Part shown: piece after piece, positions 8,727-17,437 of the stretch
How the letters are laid out: each line of letters begins with the position of its first letter
How positions within the stretch are numbered: the first letter of the stretch is position 1
Source of the DNA: Paenibacillus faecalis
GTDB lineage: Bacteria > Bacillota > Bacilli > Paenibacillales > Paenibacillaceae
Direction of reading: 5' to 3'
DNA: 64,000 nt
NCBI RefSeq assembly: GCF_900289175.1
Contig: NZ_LT985747.1
Coordinates: forward strand, 474,005 to 538,004
Position numbers and translations under genes: made by a program
The notes under the pieces: generated by a model
Databases searched by the model: none
What the model was told of the DNA's origin: nothing
The model's input: only the letters and a program-made list of their open reading frames with translations

Positions 8727-9106
8727 TCACTCTTCTTGATAAAAATCAACGGCAACTAAGTTTTTCCGTTCCACGAGAAGATGAAAATCAAAAATCTCAT
8801 CCAATGCTTGTAGTCTTGTTTCAACCGGCAGCTGTTTAAAGCGAAAGTAGGGGGAATCAGAGTGGGTGTACTTGGCCGGAGGTGGAAATGTTTCATGTGG
8901 ATGCAGATTTTCTCCTGTAAACCATTCGAATACGGCCGCATATCCAGAATTAACGGGATAATAGTTCAGCAGCTGATATTGCCGGAGTCCTGCCCGGCAA
9001 ACACCCGAAAAACACGTCCCTCATGCTGAATCCAATCGAAGCTATGATCCTCTCTCAGCTCAAAAGCAACGTCGTTCACTGTAATCATCACCATTGAATA
9101 ATTCAT
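8727..9106 (-). pseudogene. Frameshifted gene of unknown function, about 125 codons
   Basis: The minus strand opens with MNYSMVMITVNDVAFELRED at ATG 9106. It continues to 'HEGRVFRVFAG' and then runs into a stop. Shifting by one base near 9005-9015 restores an open frame reading LRQYQLLNYYPVNSGYAAVF and onward to a stop at 8727, so one base appears to be lost. The joined product has no domain I recognise. It could be a recent pseudogene or a sequencing error. A G-rich run upstream of the ATG could serve as the ribosome binding site. Confidence 0.6.
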
Positions 9107-9219
9107 GTTCCCCCCCTTATCGGATAAAAAATAGACCGTCCCTATCCGGAAAACGGCCTAAAACAAATCAGACTTTTATATTATATTCCAAAAATTAACT
9201 TACCTCAATGACAATCACC

Positions 9220-9402
9220 TCAAAGCGCATCAATTCTTGACTGGGGTGCTTTGTCACACCGCTTGCACACTTTTAAAGACATGCCGTCGGATTTGGTCCG
9301 GGGGTACAAAAGTTTAATTCGGGTACTGTGACATACCGGGCAAGTACCTCGCCCACGAGCAGGTAAATGCCATAAGGAGCGTCCTCTTTTGGATTTAGCC
9401 AT
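9220..9402 (-). CDS. Small zinc-ribbon protein
   Basis: A 60-residue basic protein starting MAKSKRGRSLWHLPARGRG, with two CxxC knuckles (CPVC and CKRC) that would bind one zinc ion. ATG 9402 is preceded by AAAGGAG. The basic N-terminus and zinc ribbon resemble small ribosome- or nucleic-acid-associated proteins, but I cannot assign a function. Single gene. Confidence 0.7.
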   Translation of the reverse strand: MAKSKRGRSLWHLPARGRGTCPVCHSTRIKLLYPRTKSDGMSLKVCKRCDKAPQSRIDAL

Positions 9403-9542
9403 GGTTTCCAAACTCCTTTTTCTCAAATTTCACCTTGCACCATATTTATGTTAATGTTGAACGTTTTAGTCATGTTTGGCGTAAGTTTTGAATTGAAAGT
9501 CCAGGGCGTACCATCAATTCAACGTATTCATAAAGCTTATGG

Positions 9543-10334
9543 CTATATTAACGTAACAGCCACACTGATCAAATACGCAGCAGGCACAATAATCAACTGG
9601 GCAAGCATCGTCCCCAAAAAACGTGTAACCATCAGCAGTGTATACACCTTGCCAAGCTGATCTCTCGTTTCCGGTTGATGTGTTGCTTTGTCTGTAATGA
9701 GGCCAAGCTGAGGATCGATAAAGATCGTTAAAATAATCGTAGCTATACCGTTGATGATTCCTGAGGATTGAGAAGCCGTTGTCGCCAATTCAGGTACGAT
9801 ATGGGCTGCATACAGCGAAGACAGCACACCTACCGTATAGAAGGCTGTTACTCCGATATTGAGAAAAATAAAACGATTGGGAATGCCTAGATAACGAAAC
9901 TGGCTGATTTTCAATGAGGGCTTTCTAAAGTAATGCTTCGTATTCTTAAGTTGGCCAATCGTTACACTGGAAATTAGCTTTGGAATCGAACCTGCCACCT
10001 CCAGCTTCGCTATAACTCGGGCAAACAGGTTTACAAAGGTGGGAAACAGTACGATGGCAAGCAAGGTTCCAACAGATGCAGCAAGCAAAATAAACCGAAA
10101 ATATCGAAGCACATCAAAAGAAGGGTCTATTCGGGCATAATCTACAAATTTGGCCGTCAGTGGAGCCTGAATCAAGTTCGACGTTCTTGATACGAGAACA
10201 ATAATGCCGATCAAAGATAAGGCGACAGCAATTTTATTCAGTTTCACACCGGCATACCTGGCGGAATAGGATAACGTCTCCGCTGTGTGAATGATCATTG
10301 TCAATACAAAAACGATAATGAGGCTGTTGACCAT
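9543..10334 (-). CDS. amj: Lipid II flippase Amj
   Basis: Integral membrane protein of 263 residues with about six hydrophobic segments. Recognised as the Amj (YdaH) family from 'HTAETLSYSARYAGVK' near the N-terminus, 'FRFILLAASVGTLLAIVLFP', 'TASQSSGIINGIATIILT' and 'FIDPQLGLITDKA'. In B. subtilis Amj moves lipid II across the membrane as an alternative to MurJ and is induced by envelope stress. The gene stands between a small zinc-ribbon gene and a set of decayed genes. Confidence 0.85.
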   Translation of the reverse strand: MVNSLIIVFVLTMIIHTAETLSYSARYAGVKLNKIAVALSLIGIIVLVSRTSNLIQAPLTAKFVDYARIDPSFDVLRYFRFILLAASVGTLLAIVLFPTFVNLFARVIAKLEVAGSIPKLISSVTIGQLKNTKHYFRKPSLKISQFRYLGIPNRFIFLNIGVTAFYTVGVLSSLYAAHIVPELATTASQSSGIINGIATIILTIFIDPQLGLITDKATHQPETRDQLGKVYTLLMVTRFLGTMLAQLIIVPAAYLISVAVTLI

Positions 10335-10415
10335 AGGCGCTCCCCCTCTATGCCCGAAGACACATAAGATTTTACAAAAACAGATTGCTCAGCTTGAATC
10401 CACTTGCTCATCCGT

Positions 10416-10604
10416 TCATGTATTGAGTATAGGACCGTGAACGCCAAACTTAAGGTTTTCGTTCATACAGAACCTGCTCAACTCTTCAACGGCTTCTTTA
10501 TTTGGATACTTCGAAATTTCCATCCCGCTAATGAAATCATTCGATATATCATTCCATCGATCCCGGATGAATTGATGCCACATTCCGATCTGAAGACGTC
10601 TCAT
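10416..10604 (-). pseudogene. Truncated sugar phosphate isomerase/epimerase (xylose-isomerase-like TIM barrel), N-terminal piece only
   Basis: The 62 codons begin MRRLQIGMWHQFIRDRW after a good GGAGGTAAGATA ribosome binding site. They contain the family-like 'FGVHGPIL' strand, then stop. Proteins of this fold are normally about 270-300 residues, so roughly three quarters is missing, and no continuation is visible before amj. It lies 20 bases after the broken LD-carboxypeptidase gene, suggesting both belonged to one operon. Family assignment is inferred from a short stretch. Confidence 0.55.
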
Positions 10605-10624
10605 TATCTTACCTCCATCGCCAT

Positions 10625-11598
10625 TTACTCTTGAATACTGAGCTTCACTTCATCCCCGAATGCTTCAAGGGCAGCCTCTCCACCAATCGGAATCGTAATT
10701 TGCGGTGAGGTATGTCCAAAGTTAATGTCGGCCACTACAGGCAGGTGTTCCAGTTCTTTCTTCGACTTGATAATATCGCTCAGGAGCTGTCTGCTCATCT
10801 GTGATGCGGTTTGAAACCGTCCGATGATCATTCCTTTCACTTCATGAAAACCAGGCTGATGAATAAGGGATTGCAGATCACGATCAAAGGTCGGTGGCGA
10901 TGATTCCAAATCATCCTCAACAAACAAAATAGCGCCCGCCAAGCTCGGCATAAACTCCGTCCCTTGGAGCAAATTCAGAGTACACAGGTTACCGCCGATC
11001 AGTATCCCTTCCGCTTTCCCTTCATTAATGACGTATGGACCGTCATTTCGAATGAAATTCCGGTTCTCCTGATCTATGTACCAGGCATCATCACTCCAAT
11101 ATCAGAAGGAGATACCTCCAAAGGCCCCTCATGGAACATCATTTTATAAAAATACTCGGATGTATATTCAGTCCCGTGCAGCATGCCAAAAGTTGAAAAA
11201 TGCGGACCTGAATAGGTAATTAGCCCCGTCTTGGCATATATCGCACAGCTCAGTGCCGTAATATCGGAATATCCGCACAGCCTCTTCGGATTCGAAGCGA
11301 TCAGATCATAATCAATATATCGGAGCAGCTGATTGCAATTGTAGCCGCCAATCGTTGTCAGAATACCGGATACATTCGGATCCAGAAACGCTTCGTGCAA
11401 ATCTCGAATTCTGGATTCGATGGATGACGAGCTGAATGCATCTATTTTCTCACAATGCCTGGAATATGATAAGACAAGACCCATCTCTCGCAAGCGATCT
11501 TCAGAAAGCTTTCGCTGTTCTTTTGCAATAATAGACATACTCCGGGAAGGAGACACAACACGAATTTCATCACCCGTCTTAAACTTATTAGCTTTCAT
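10625..11598 (-). pseudogene. LD-carboxypeptidase (peptidase family S66) interrupted by a frameshift
   Basis: S66 enzymes cleave the LD-bond of murein tetrapeptides in muropeptide recycling or self-immunity. The N-terminal part from ATG 11598 (MKANKFKTGDEIRVVSPSRS) includes the nucleophile-region motif 'TTIGGYNCNQLLRYIDYD' and 'GYSDITAL'. Near 11095 the frame must shift by one base to continue as WSDDAWYIDQENR, then 'IIGGNLCTLNLLQGTE' and the C-terminal catalytic part with 'FVEDDLESSPPTFDRDLQSL' and 'GHTSPQITIPIGG'. The total length then fits the family (about 325 residues). A sequencing error is possible, but neighbouring genes on both sides are also broken. Confidence 0.82.
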
Positions 11599-11617
11599 AT
11601 CGATTCCCCCTTTTAAT

Positions 11618-11827
11618 TCATACGCTGTGATTGTAATCCACTTGGACTCGGGAACGCGTGTTTGACGAAGCAATAATCGCATCAAGTAGAGATTGAACCT
11701 TATGTCCGTCATCAAACGTTGGCAAATCAACGGAATCCTGTTCACCGCATAACGATCGATACATTAAATCTACCATCTTGTAAAAGCCGATAATACCGAC
11801 ACGAATTTTTGGCATAGACGCTGACAT
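11618..11827 (-). pseudogene. Gfo/Idh/MocA-type dehydrogenase remnant with a large in-frame internal deletion
   Basis: The 69 codons start MSASMPKIRVGIIGF, the first strand and glycine turn of an NAD-binding Rossmann fold. They then jump directly to 'DLPTFDDGHKVQSLLDAIIA', which resembles the extreme C-terminus of Gfo/Idh enzymes. About 270-300 internal residues are absent. Its start overlaps the stop of the upstream membrane protein gene (TAATG). It precedes the broken LD-carboxypeptidase, so this is part of the same decayed operon. Confidence 0.65.
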
Positions 11828-12243
11828 TATTCTCTAGACCTCAATGATGAAAAAATGTTGATCAATATAATCACAAACGTAGAAAAAATATAATGTCCCA
11901 TTATAACGATTCCAATAGCCGGAAGGGGTTTTTCCCCTGGATCAGTAATTGGATACAATGAAACAAATATGCTATTAAACATCCAAAAATACGGCATCCA
12001 CAGGACGGGTATAATATATTTCAGCTTTTTTCGGCCGAATAAATGTTTAGTTAGAAAATAGCAAAGTATAGAAAAGAACAAAAACACAATGATGATCAAA
12101 ATATCAGTATATCCCGCTATATTACTTAATCCGGTAATCCTTTCTATACGGTAAACATTGACCATGAGCTGAACCTGAATCAAAAAAGAAATAGCATATA
12201 ATGCACTTAAACCATTCAATTTCAAAAATGGAAGCATAAGCAC
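11827..12243 (-). CDS. Hypothetical membrane protein with four predicted membrane helices
   Basis: 138 residues with hydrophobic segments at about 10-30, 47-67, 78-96 and 108-130, and a short basic tail (SSLRSRE). I recognise no family. It is the first gene of the decayed cluster and overlaps the next frame by a TAATG. The length and regular spacing of helices suggest an intact small membrane protein. Confidence 0.5.
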   Translation of the reverse strand: MLMLPFLKLNGLSALYAISFLIQVQLMVNVYRIERITGLSNIAGYTDILIIIVFLFFSILCYFLTKHLFGRKKLKYIIPVLWMPYFWMFNSIFVSLYPITDPGEKPLPAIGIVIMGHYIFSTFVIILINIFSSLRSRE

Positions 12244-12264
12244 ACCCCCTATTCGTTTCTTGAA

Positions 12265-12882
12265 CTAGTCAAACCATACCTCTTTCAAAGGGTTGCGGAG
12301 ATAGCCGAACATCTGTTGCAGCTGTTCTGGTGTATTCCGATCTAGAGACAGTTCAGGTAATCCGTCTTCATTAAAAAAACCAACATCTGAAGTCTCAACT
12401 CCACTGGCTGCTTTCCCTCCGATCAACTCGCATTGAATAAACAACTTATATACATGCTGCGATGAAGGCGGATGATTGTGAAATTTCTTATCCAAAACCG
12501 CCAGCAATCTGACCGGAGTAACATCATAACCGGATTCTTCCTTGATCTCCTTCACCACAACCTCCTTGACCGACAAGCCGATATCGGCCCATCCGCCTGG
12601 CAAAGCCCATCCGCCACCACTTCTTTCTTTGACAAGAAGAATTTTTCCATCTTGAAAAACAACCCCGCGAATATCCACCTTGGGCGTTGGATACCCGGTG
12701 TCACTTGCAAACAATGTCCGAATCTTCTCATGCTCCATTTCGGTATATTCATGTAAAATCGAGACACTTAGTTCCCGCAGCTGTTCAAAACGCTCTTTAT
12801 CATATATATCCTTGGAGTAGGCAAGGCCCGCCTGGCTGATCGCCTGAATTTCCTTGGCCCATTCCAGCCATTTTTGTGTCAT
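12265..12882 (-). CDS. Nudix hydrolase with helical N-terminal domain (YjhB-like)
   Basis: 205 residues. The N-terminal 60 residues form the helical domain typical of the 'Nudix hydrolase of X-linked nucleoside diphosphates, N-terminal' family (KWLEWAKEIQAISQAGLAYS). The Nudix box follows: GGWADIGLSVKEVVVKEIKE plus ESGYD, around residues 97-120. All core Glu residues are present. The substrate is probably an ADP-sugar or related nucleotide. It is preceded by GGGAGGGGAGC as ribosome binding site. Confidence 0.88.
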   Translation of the reverse strand: MTQKWLEWAKEIQAISQAGLAYSKDIYDKERFEQLRELSVSILHEYTEMEHEKIRTLFASDTGYPTPKVDIRGVVFQDGKILLVKERSGGGWALPGGWADIGLSVKEVVVKEIKEESGYDVTPVRLLAVLDKKFHNHPPSSQHVYKLFIQCELIGGKAASGVETSDVGFFNEDGLPELSLDRNTPEQLQQMFGYLRNPLKEVWFD

Positions 12883-13042
12883 CGTGCTCCCCTCCCTTGA
12901 TTTCAGCGGTATACACTGATTCTCCTATATCATGATCCTTTCCTGCTGGACGCCTTGCAAAATCTAAAAACCAGCTAATGGTTTGTCAAGTCAAGCTATT
13001 GGAAACGAAAGAAATTTGCTATACTAAAAGAAAGCATACGAA

Positions 13043-13070
13043 ATAAACCTCCACAAAAATGGAAGTTTAT
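13043..13070 (-). terminator. Hairpin just downstream of the IS110 transposase
   Basis: ATAAACCTCCA (13043-13053) pairs imperfectly with TGGAAGTTTAT (13060-13070), ending in TTTATTTCG on the minus strand. It probably terminates the transposase transcript. Confidence 0.5.
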
Positions 13071-13082
13071 GGCTTGCGAGGA

Positions 13083-14282
13083 TTATAAAGTGTAGGGTTG
13101 CCTTTTCTTGAGCATAGCGTAGATGTGATGTAATAACTTGTTAGCGCAAGCAATCACAGCTACTTTATGGGGCTTCCCTTCACTTTTTTTCTTGTCATAG
13201 TACTCTCTGATACGGAGATTTAGATCTCCTCGTAGACCACAGGTTACTGCCAAATAAGCTGCACGCCTTAATCGTTTGGAGCCACGTTTTGTTATTCGAT
13301 TTTGCGTTGCTACAAACTTGCCTGAACTAAAGACACTGGGATCTAGGCCAGCATAAGCTACTAGTTGCTTCGGATGCCGAAACTGCGAAGCATCACCAAT
13401 TTCAGCAGCAATAGAGGTTGCCAGCTTTGTACCTACTCCTGGAATGGATTTTAAAAGCTGAACTTCTGCTATCATTTCAGACAGTTCTAATATGATTTTT
13501 TCTAGTTCAGCTAGTTGGTTTTGCAAGTCACGGATAACCGTTAGCATACTGCGCAGAGCCATTTCTAATCCATATGGGACGTGCATAACAGGATTATCCT
13601 TTATAGCTACGTTTAATTGCTCAATCTTACGGTTCATCCAATCTTCAGAACGAGCAGCTTTAGTGGATTCTCTTACGACCGCAGCCCAAGTATTATGGTC
13701 TCGCTCCTCAATGCCTTTTGGCGAGAGACACATTTCTAGTAAGTTTAATGACGTTTTTGAGAATAGGTCTCTAAATACACTTTCATAGTTTGGAAATACC
13801 TGATCGATTAGCGTCCGCGTATTCAACTTCGCTTGAACGTAAAGACTAGTAATAAACTCGTGTTGTCTTGTTATGAACTGTAAGTCCATTAACGATTCTT
13901 TAGGACTCGGATGAACAAGCCAACTCTCCTCCTGGTAGTATAAATCCCCCAGATGCCAAGCGTCTGATGCATCCGTTTTCACTTTACGTAGATTCGTTCT
14001 TCGAGCACGTTGTGCCTGCAGGGGATTAACGAGAATGGTCTCATATCCTACGCTTTGTAAATAGTTAACAAGGACACGATGGTAGTGCCCTGTTGGTTCC
14101 AAGATAACAACGGGCTTCCGATTTGTCTTAACTTCTAATTCCACTAAAGTTTGAAATAATCGTTCAAATCCTTTTGGTGAATGCAAAATCAATTGATCTC
14201 GGCCATAGGGAACATTTCGCTTTAAAAATGCTTGAATAACTGATTTTCCTTTTGCTACATCAATTCCTATAACAGGTTTCAT
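13083..14282 (-). CDS. IS110-family transposase (DEDD recombinase)
   Basis: 399 residues. The N-terminal RuvC-like DEDD domain shows IGIDVAKG (Asp), VILEPTGHYH (Glu) and KTDASDAWHL (Asp pair). The C-terminal Transposase_20 domain has 'LLKSIPGVGTKLATSIAAEI' and 'LVAYAGLDPSVFSSGKF', which carries the catalytic serine region known in this family. The length is typical and the frame intact, so the element may be active. IS110 recombinases are guided by a bridge RNA transcribed from the element's non-coding end. Confidence 0.95.
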   Translation of the reverse strand: MKPVIGIDVAKGKSVIQAFLKRNVPYGRDQLILHSPKGFERLFQTLVELEVKTNRKPVVILEPTGHYHRVLVNYLQSVGYETILVNPLQAQRARRTNLRKVKTDASDAWHLGDLYYQEESWLVHPSPKESLMDLQFITRQHEFITSLYVQAKLNTRTLIDQVFPNYESVFRDLFSKTSLNLLEMCLSPKGIEERDHNTWAAVVRESTKAARSEDWMNRKIEQLNVAIKDNPVMHVPYGLEMALRSMLTVIRDLQNQLAELEKIILELSEMIAEVQLLKSIPGVGTKLATSIAAEIGDASQFRHPKQLVAYAGLDPSVFSSGKFVATQNRITKRGSKRLRRAAYLAVTCGLRGDLNLRIREYYDKKKSEGKPHKVAVIACANKLLHHIYAMLKKRQPYTL

Positions 14283-14500
14283 TTTTCTCCTCCCGCATTA
14301 TATTTGCCGGTAATCCCACAATGGTTCCAACTCCACAGCTTCGCTTGTTATACGAGGTCATTTGCCTCAACCAGCTCAAACATGGTAGAAGGCGATAGTG
14401 AGAGAACTGTTTTTTGTACGGGGTTCCCCCCCAGGGGCTGTCACGTTCTCCCGGCTACCACCATCGTAAAACAACCAATAAAAAAGACCAACCAGTAAAC
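14283..14500 (-). ncRNA. Candidate IS110 bridge RNA region
   Basis: In IS110-group elements the non-coding end upstream of the transposase encodes a structured bridge RNA with target- and donor-binding loops. Here about 220 bp precede the transposase start without any gene. They contain strong potential stems, for example GGGGTTCCCC around 14421-14430 and CCCCCAGGGGC nearby. The assignment rests on family knowledge and position; I did not fold it, and the loop sequences are not assigned. Confidence 0.45.
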
Positions 14501-14509
14501 TCTGGTTGA
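14481..14509 (-). terminator. Minus-strand terminator-like hairpin upstream of the IS transposase
   Basis: AACCAG (14490-14495) pairs with CTGGTT (14502-14507), followed on the minus strand by a T-run (14481-14485). It could shield the IS from read-through of the amino-sugar operon or lie at the element's edge. Confidence 0.5.
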
Positions 14510-14510
14510 C

Positions 14511-14684
14511 CTAATAATACGAAAGGGAGCTGTCGCAAAAGGTCCATTGACCCGGGTCGGCTCCTTTGTCTGTTCTAAGGACGCTATCGGAACGAAGCAT
14601 GGGGCTGCAAAAAGTAAGCCTTGAGGTCGGGTGGCTTTCGCTTGCCCATAATTTGCTCAAGAAGGCAGCAATAGACCAAAAAGC
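14511..14684. other. Unassigned segment between the IS110 element and the amino-sugar operon
   Basis: No gene is visible. The segment begins with AAAGGGAGCTGTCGCAAAAG (14522-14541) and has a matching GGCTCCTTT some 20-30 bases on. This resembles terminal sequences of other insertion elements, so it may be an old IS remnant, but no transposase fragment can be recognised. Confidence 0.3.
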
Positions 14685-14735
14685 AGAAATGGCGGCGCAA
14701 GGATAACACCCTTGGCACCGCCATTTCTTTATTTC
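14685..14735. terminator. Strong, possibly bidirectional terminator after the amino-sugar operon
   Basis: AGAAATGGCGG (14685-14695) pairs perfectly with CCGCCATTTCT (14718-14728), with an inner CAAGG/CCTTG extension. T-rich sequence follows on the plus strand, and GCTTTTTGG follows on the minus strand, where the operon ends. Confidence 0.8.
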
Positions 14736-14808
14736 TTACTAATTTACTCATCAAGTGAGTGTCTCGTCTAGTGAGTAGATGTTATTTTTGGAACAGCTTT
14801 CCAATATG

Positions 14809-16404
14809 TTAAAGCTCGATGTCATCCGGCCAATGAATTTGCACGCCCTGACGTTGAATTAGCGCTTGATAAGCACGAAGATGCTTCTGATCGGCGCGCA
14901 CCTCATGCGGCGTTACGTTGTTCTGCAGTGCATAGGCCGCCAAATAACCGGCCGATTCCCCGATGTTCCATTCCGTTGGATGGACACGATAACAACCGTT
15001 TGTAATCTGGGTGGTGCCGATGTTTTTACAGGCTGGAAGTATATTTTTCATACGGATTGGAAGCAATGCCCCAAGCGGAATTTCAAACGGATAACTCGGA
15101 ATATAAAACGTACGGTTTGTGACCGTCGTGATATGGAGGTCCAGATGATAGCTTCCTACTCCGATGCTGTCATCATAGCGACGTATCCCTTCTGCCCCCC
15201 GTAATTCCCTGCTGACATCCTGCTCGGTTATCGTGTACATCGCTTTAATCCGCCGCGATTCCCGGATATACGGATACTTTGCCAACCCGTCCGAAGTACC
15301 GAGTACATCCCCCCGCAACCGGATTCCCGGATACCCTTGCCCTCCGTCCGGACGCGGCGCTTCCGTCTGCAGCCAGTAAACGAGCGAAAGGCTCAACTCT
15401 TTGGCATTGTCCAAAGATTGAAGTCGTTCTTCTTCGGAAACACCGATGAGCGGACCGAGAAAATAATCATTTTGCGGCCAGTTAATTAACGAAATATCCC
15501 CTTCGTATGTTCCAGGCTCAAATAAGACAGGATCGATAATGCGCCGATACGTCCATAACGGCATTACCTTTCGCCCTTCCGCATCCACACGATCATCAGG
15601 GAAAAGGCCATATTCCTTCATCCGGGTCGTATCGTCCGAGTCGTTCGCATACCAGCTCAGAAGCGGAAATTGCGAATACTCTGGCACGTATTGACGCCAA
15701 AAATCATATTTCTTCGGCTTCTCAATCGTAAAGTCCTCACCCTCTACATAATCGAGGGCTACGACATGCGTAAACGATTGCATATCAGCCGGATTCGCTT
15801 CTTCCAATGCATGCGGCTCGCCTGTCTCCAATCTGGATTCCGCACCTATGACATGCTCCACGCCGGCCAGCGGAAGAACGTCCCCGCATTCCGTAGCATC
15901 AAGAAAGTACTCCCCTTTCAATATCGTTTCCTTACCTGTATACGAATGCTTCACAGTGACCGTCTCCACTCTGTCCCCGTTCACCGCAGTTTTGATCGGT
16001 TTAACATGATATATTATCGTGATGCGGCCGCTGCTGACGTAAGGTGCAAGCATATCCTCAAGCACGCGCAGCGCCACCTTCGGCTCATGACAGAGTCGGC
16101 TTACCCATCCATTTCCCGGATTCAGTCGTTCGTCACCATTCGCTTCTTCCGTCAGTGGGTAATTCTGCTTATAGTATGCGCGAACCCGGTTTCGAAACTC
16201 ACGGTATGACTCCGTGCAGCCAAAGCTTTCTATCCATTGATGCTCATCCGGCGGAACGGCCTGACTTGTCAGCTGTCCTCCCAGCCAATCCGTTTCTTCC
16301 GTTATCAGGACCCGCACGCCCATCTTGGCCGCAGCCAGTGCGGCCATACATCCGCCAAGTCCACCGCCTACGATGACGATATCGGTTCTTTGTTCATTAT
16401 TCAT
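14809..16404 (-). CDS. FAD-dependent oxidoreductase (FAD_oxidored family)
   Basis: 531 residues. The FAD dinucleotide-binding motif VGGGLGGCMAALAA is at about residues 12-25, with the acidic residue at the end of strand two (LITEETDWLGGQ). The conserved 'DATECGDVLPLAGVE' lies near 170-185 and C-terminal 'GESAGYLAAYAL' completes the FAD site. This family often occurs in carbohydrate-degradation loci and probably oxidises a sugar-derived substrate; the reaction is unknown. It is the last gene of the ABC transporter-nanE-ROK operon, 94 bp after the kinase gene. Confidence 0.88.
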   Translation of the reverse strand: MNNEQRTDIVIVGGGLGGCMAALAAAKMGVRVLITEETDWLGGQLTSQAVPPDEHQWIESFGCTESYREFRNRVRAYYKQNYPLTEEANGDERLNPGNGWVSRLCHEPKVALRVLEDMLAPYVSSGRITIIYHVKPIKTAVNGDRVETVTVKHSYTGKETILKGEYFLDATECGDVLPLAGVEHVIGAESRLETGEPHALEEANPADMQSFTHVVALDYVEGEDFTIEKPKKYDFWRQYVPEYSQFPLLSWYANDSDDTTRMKEYGLFPDDRVDAEGRKVMPLWTYRRIIDPVLFEPGTYEGDISLINWPQNDYFLGPLIGVSEEERLQSLDNAKELSLSLVYWLQTEAPRPDGGQGYPGIRLRGDVLGTSDGLAKYPYIRESRRIKAMYTITEQDVSRELRGAEGIRRYDDSIGVGSYHLDLHITTVTNRTFYIPSYPFEIPLGALLPIRMKNILPACKNIGTTQITNGCYRVHPTEWNIGESAGYLAAYALQNNVTPHEVRADQKHLRAYQALIQRQGVQIHWPDDIEL

Positions 16405-16497
16405 ATCGCAAGCTCCTTTGTTGGTGCATCAACACCCCTTTATTTCGTGTACGCCATGTTAAATTTCAATGAACAACGCCTAACATCACAGATTTCG

Positions 16498-17397
16498 CTA
16501 TGACTCCTTGAGAGATTCCAGCACCAATCGGGCCGCACCAATCGCTCCAGCCCGATTGCCAAGCGTCGCTGCCCGTACCTCAATAACCGGACTCAGCTCT
16601 GCTAGCTTACCTTTTAACAGATCAAACCATATGGATTTTGATTCTGCCACTCCCCCGCCGATGATGATAGCTTGAGGGTTCAATCCAATATGAATGTTAT
16701 GAATAACAAGGGCCAGATCACTGATGAAACGCTGCACCACAGCAAGAACTTCAGGCTGCCCGCGTTTAAAATCGGCAAATACTTCATGGCCAGTTGTATA
16801 ATCGCGGCCCGCCGCTTCTCGGGCAAGACGAACCAATGCCGTCCCGGATACGTACTGTTCAATGCATCCCTGCATACCGCAATTACATGGATAACCGTTC
16901 GGGACGAGAACAACATGTCCCCATTCGCCGCCATTCCAATGGGCACCTCGATACAGCTTGCCGCCAATCATATTGGCGCCGCCAACACCCGTACCCAGTG
17001 TCAACATCGTCAAATCAGACAAGCCAACGCCTGCACCAAGCCAGGCTTCCCCAGCCAATGCTGTGTTAGCGTCGTTATCAACGACGACAGGCAAACCGAA
17101 CTTCCCTTCGCACCACTCGCCTAATTCAAACCCTTGCCAGCCCGGCAAATTATTCGTTGCATACACGATTTGTCCTGTTTTGACGTCTACTCTGCCCGCT
17201 GTTCCGATCCCGATTCCAGCTGCATCCGGATAACGAGACAGCAATTGTCCAATGACCTTTTCCACATGAAGGGCGATATGTTCTTTACCGCGCTTGGCTT
17301 CCGTTGACATTCTCGTTTCTTCCAGGCAATCTCCCATTTCATTGATGACGATCCCTTTAATCGAAGTACCGCCAATATCAACACCGATTATTTTCAA
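16498..17397 (-). CDS. nanK: ROK-family sugar kinase, probable N-acetylmannosamine kinase
   Basis: 299 residues. The ATP-binding start is GVDIGGTSIKG, the sugar site includes 'NDANTALAGEAWLGAG', and the ROK zinc motif is complete: GH at 'EWGHVVLVPNG' followed by CNCGMQGCIE. The frame follows NanE by 40 bp, which makes ManNAc the likeliest substrate, to give ManNAc-6-phosphate. ROK kinases are hard to separate by sequence alone, so GlcNAc or glucose kinase remains possible. Confidence 0.8.
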   Translation of the reverse strand: MKIIGVDIGGTSIKGIVINEMGDCLEETRMSTEAKRGKEHIALHVEKVIGQLLSRYPDAAGIGIGTAGRVDVKTGQIVYATNNLPGWQGFELGEWCEGKFGLPVVVDNDANTALAGEAWLGAGVGLSDLTMLTLGTGVGGANMIGGKLYRGAHWNGGEWGHVVLVPNGYPCNCGMQGCIEQYVSGTALVRLAREAAGRDYTTGHEVFADFKRGQPEVLAVVQRFISDLALVIHNIHIGLNPQAIIIGGGVAESKSIWFDLLKGKLAELSPVIEVRAATLGNRAGAIGAARLVLESLKES

Positions 17398-17437
17398 GCT
17401 GCCTTCACTCCTTTCCGTCTATATATCTACATCAGGT

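Larger units (their letters stand above)
13043..14510 (-). mobile_element. IS110-family insertion sequence (approximate limits)
   Basis: One IS110-type transposase gene with about 40 bp of downstream and 220 bp of upstream non-coding sequence. IS110 elements lack terminal inverted repeats and obvious target duplications, so the limits cannot be fixed from one copy. I used the downstream hairpin and the upstream terminator as practical boundaries. It lies between a Nudix gene and the end of the amino-sugar operon. Confidence 0.7.

Noticed and set aside
14304..14498. 64-codon plus-strand frame upstream of the IS110 transposase
   Set aside because: No ribosome binding site and it lies in the structured non-coding end expected to hold the bridge RNA.
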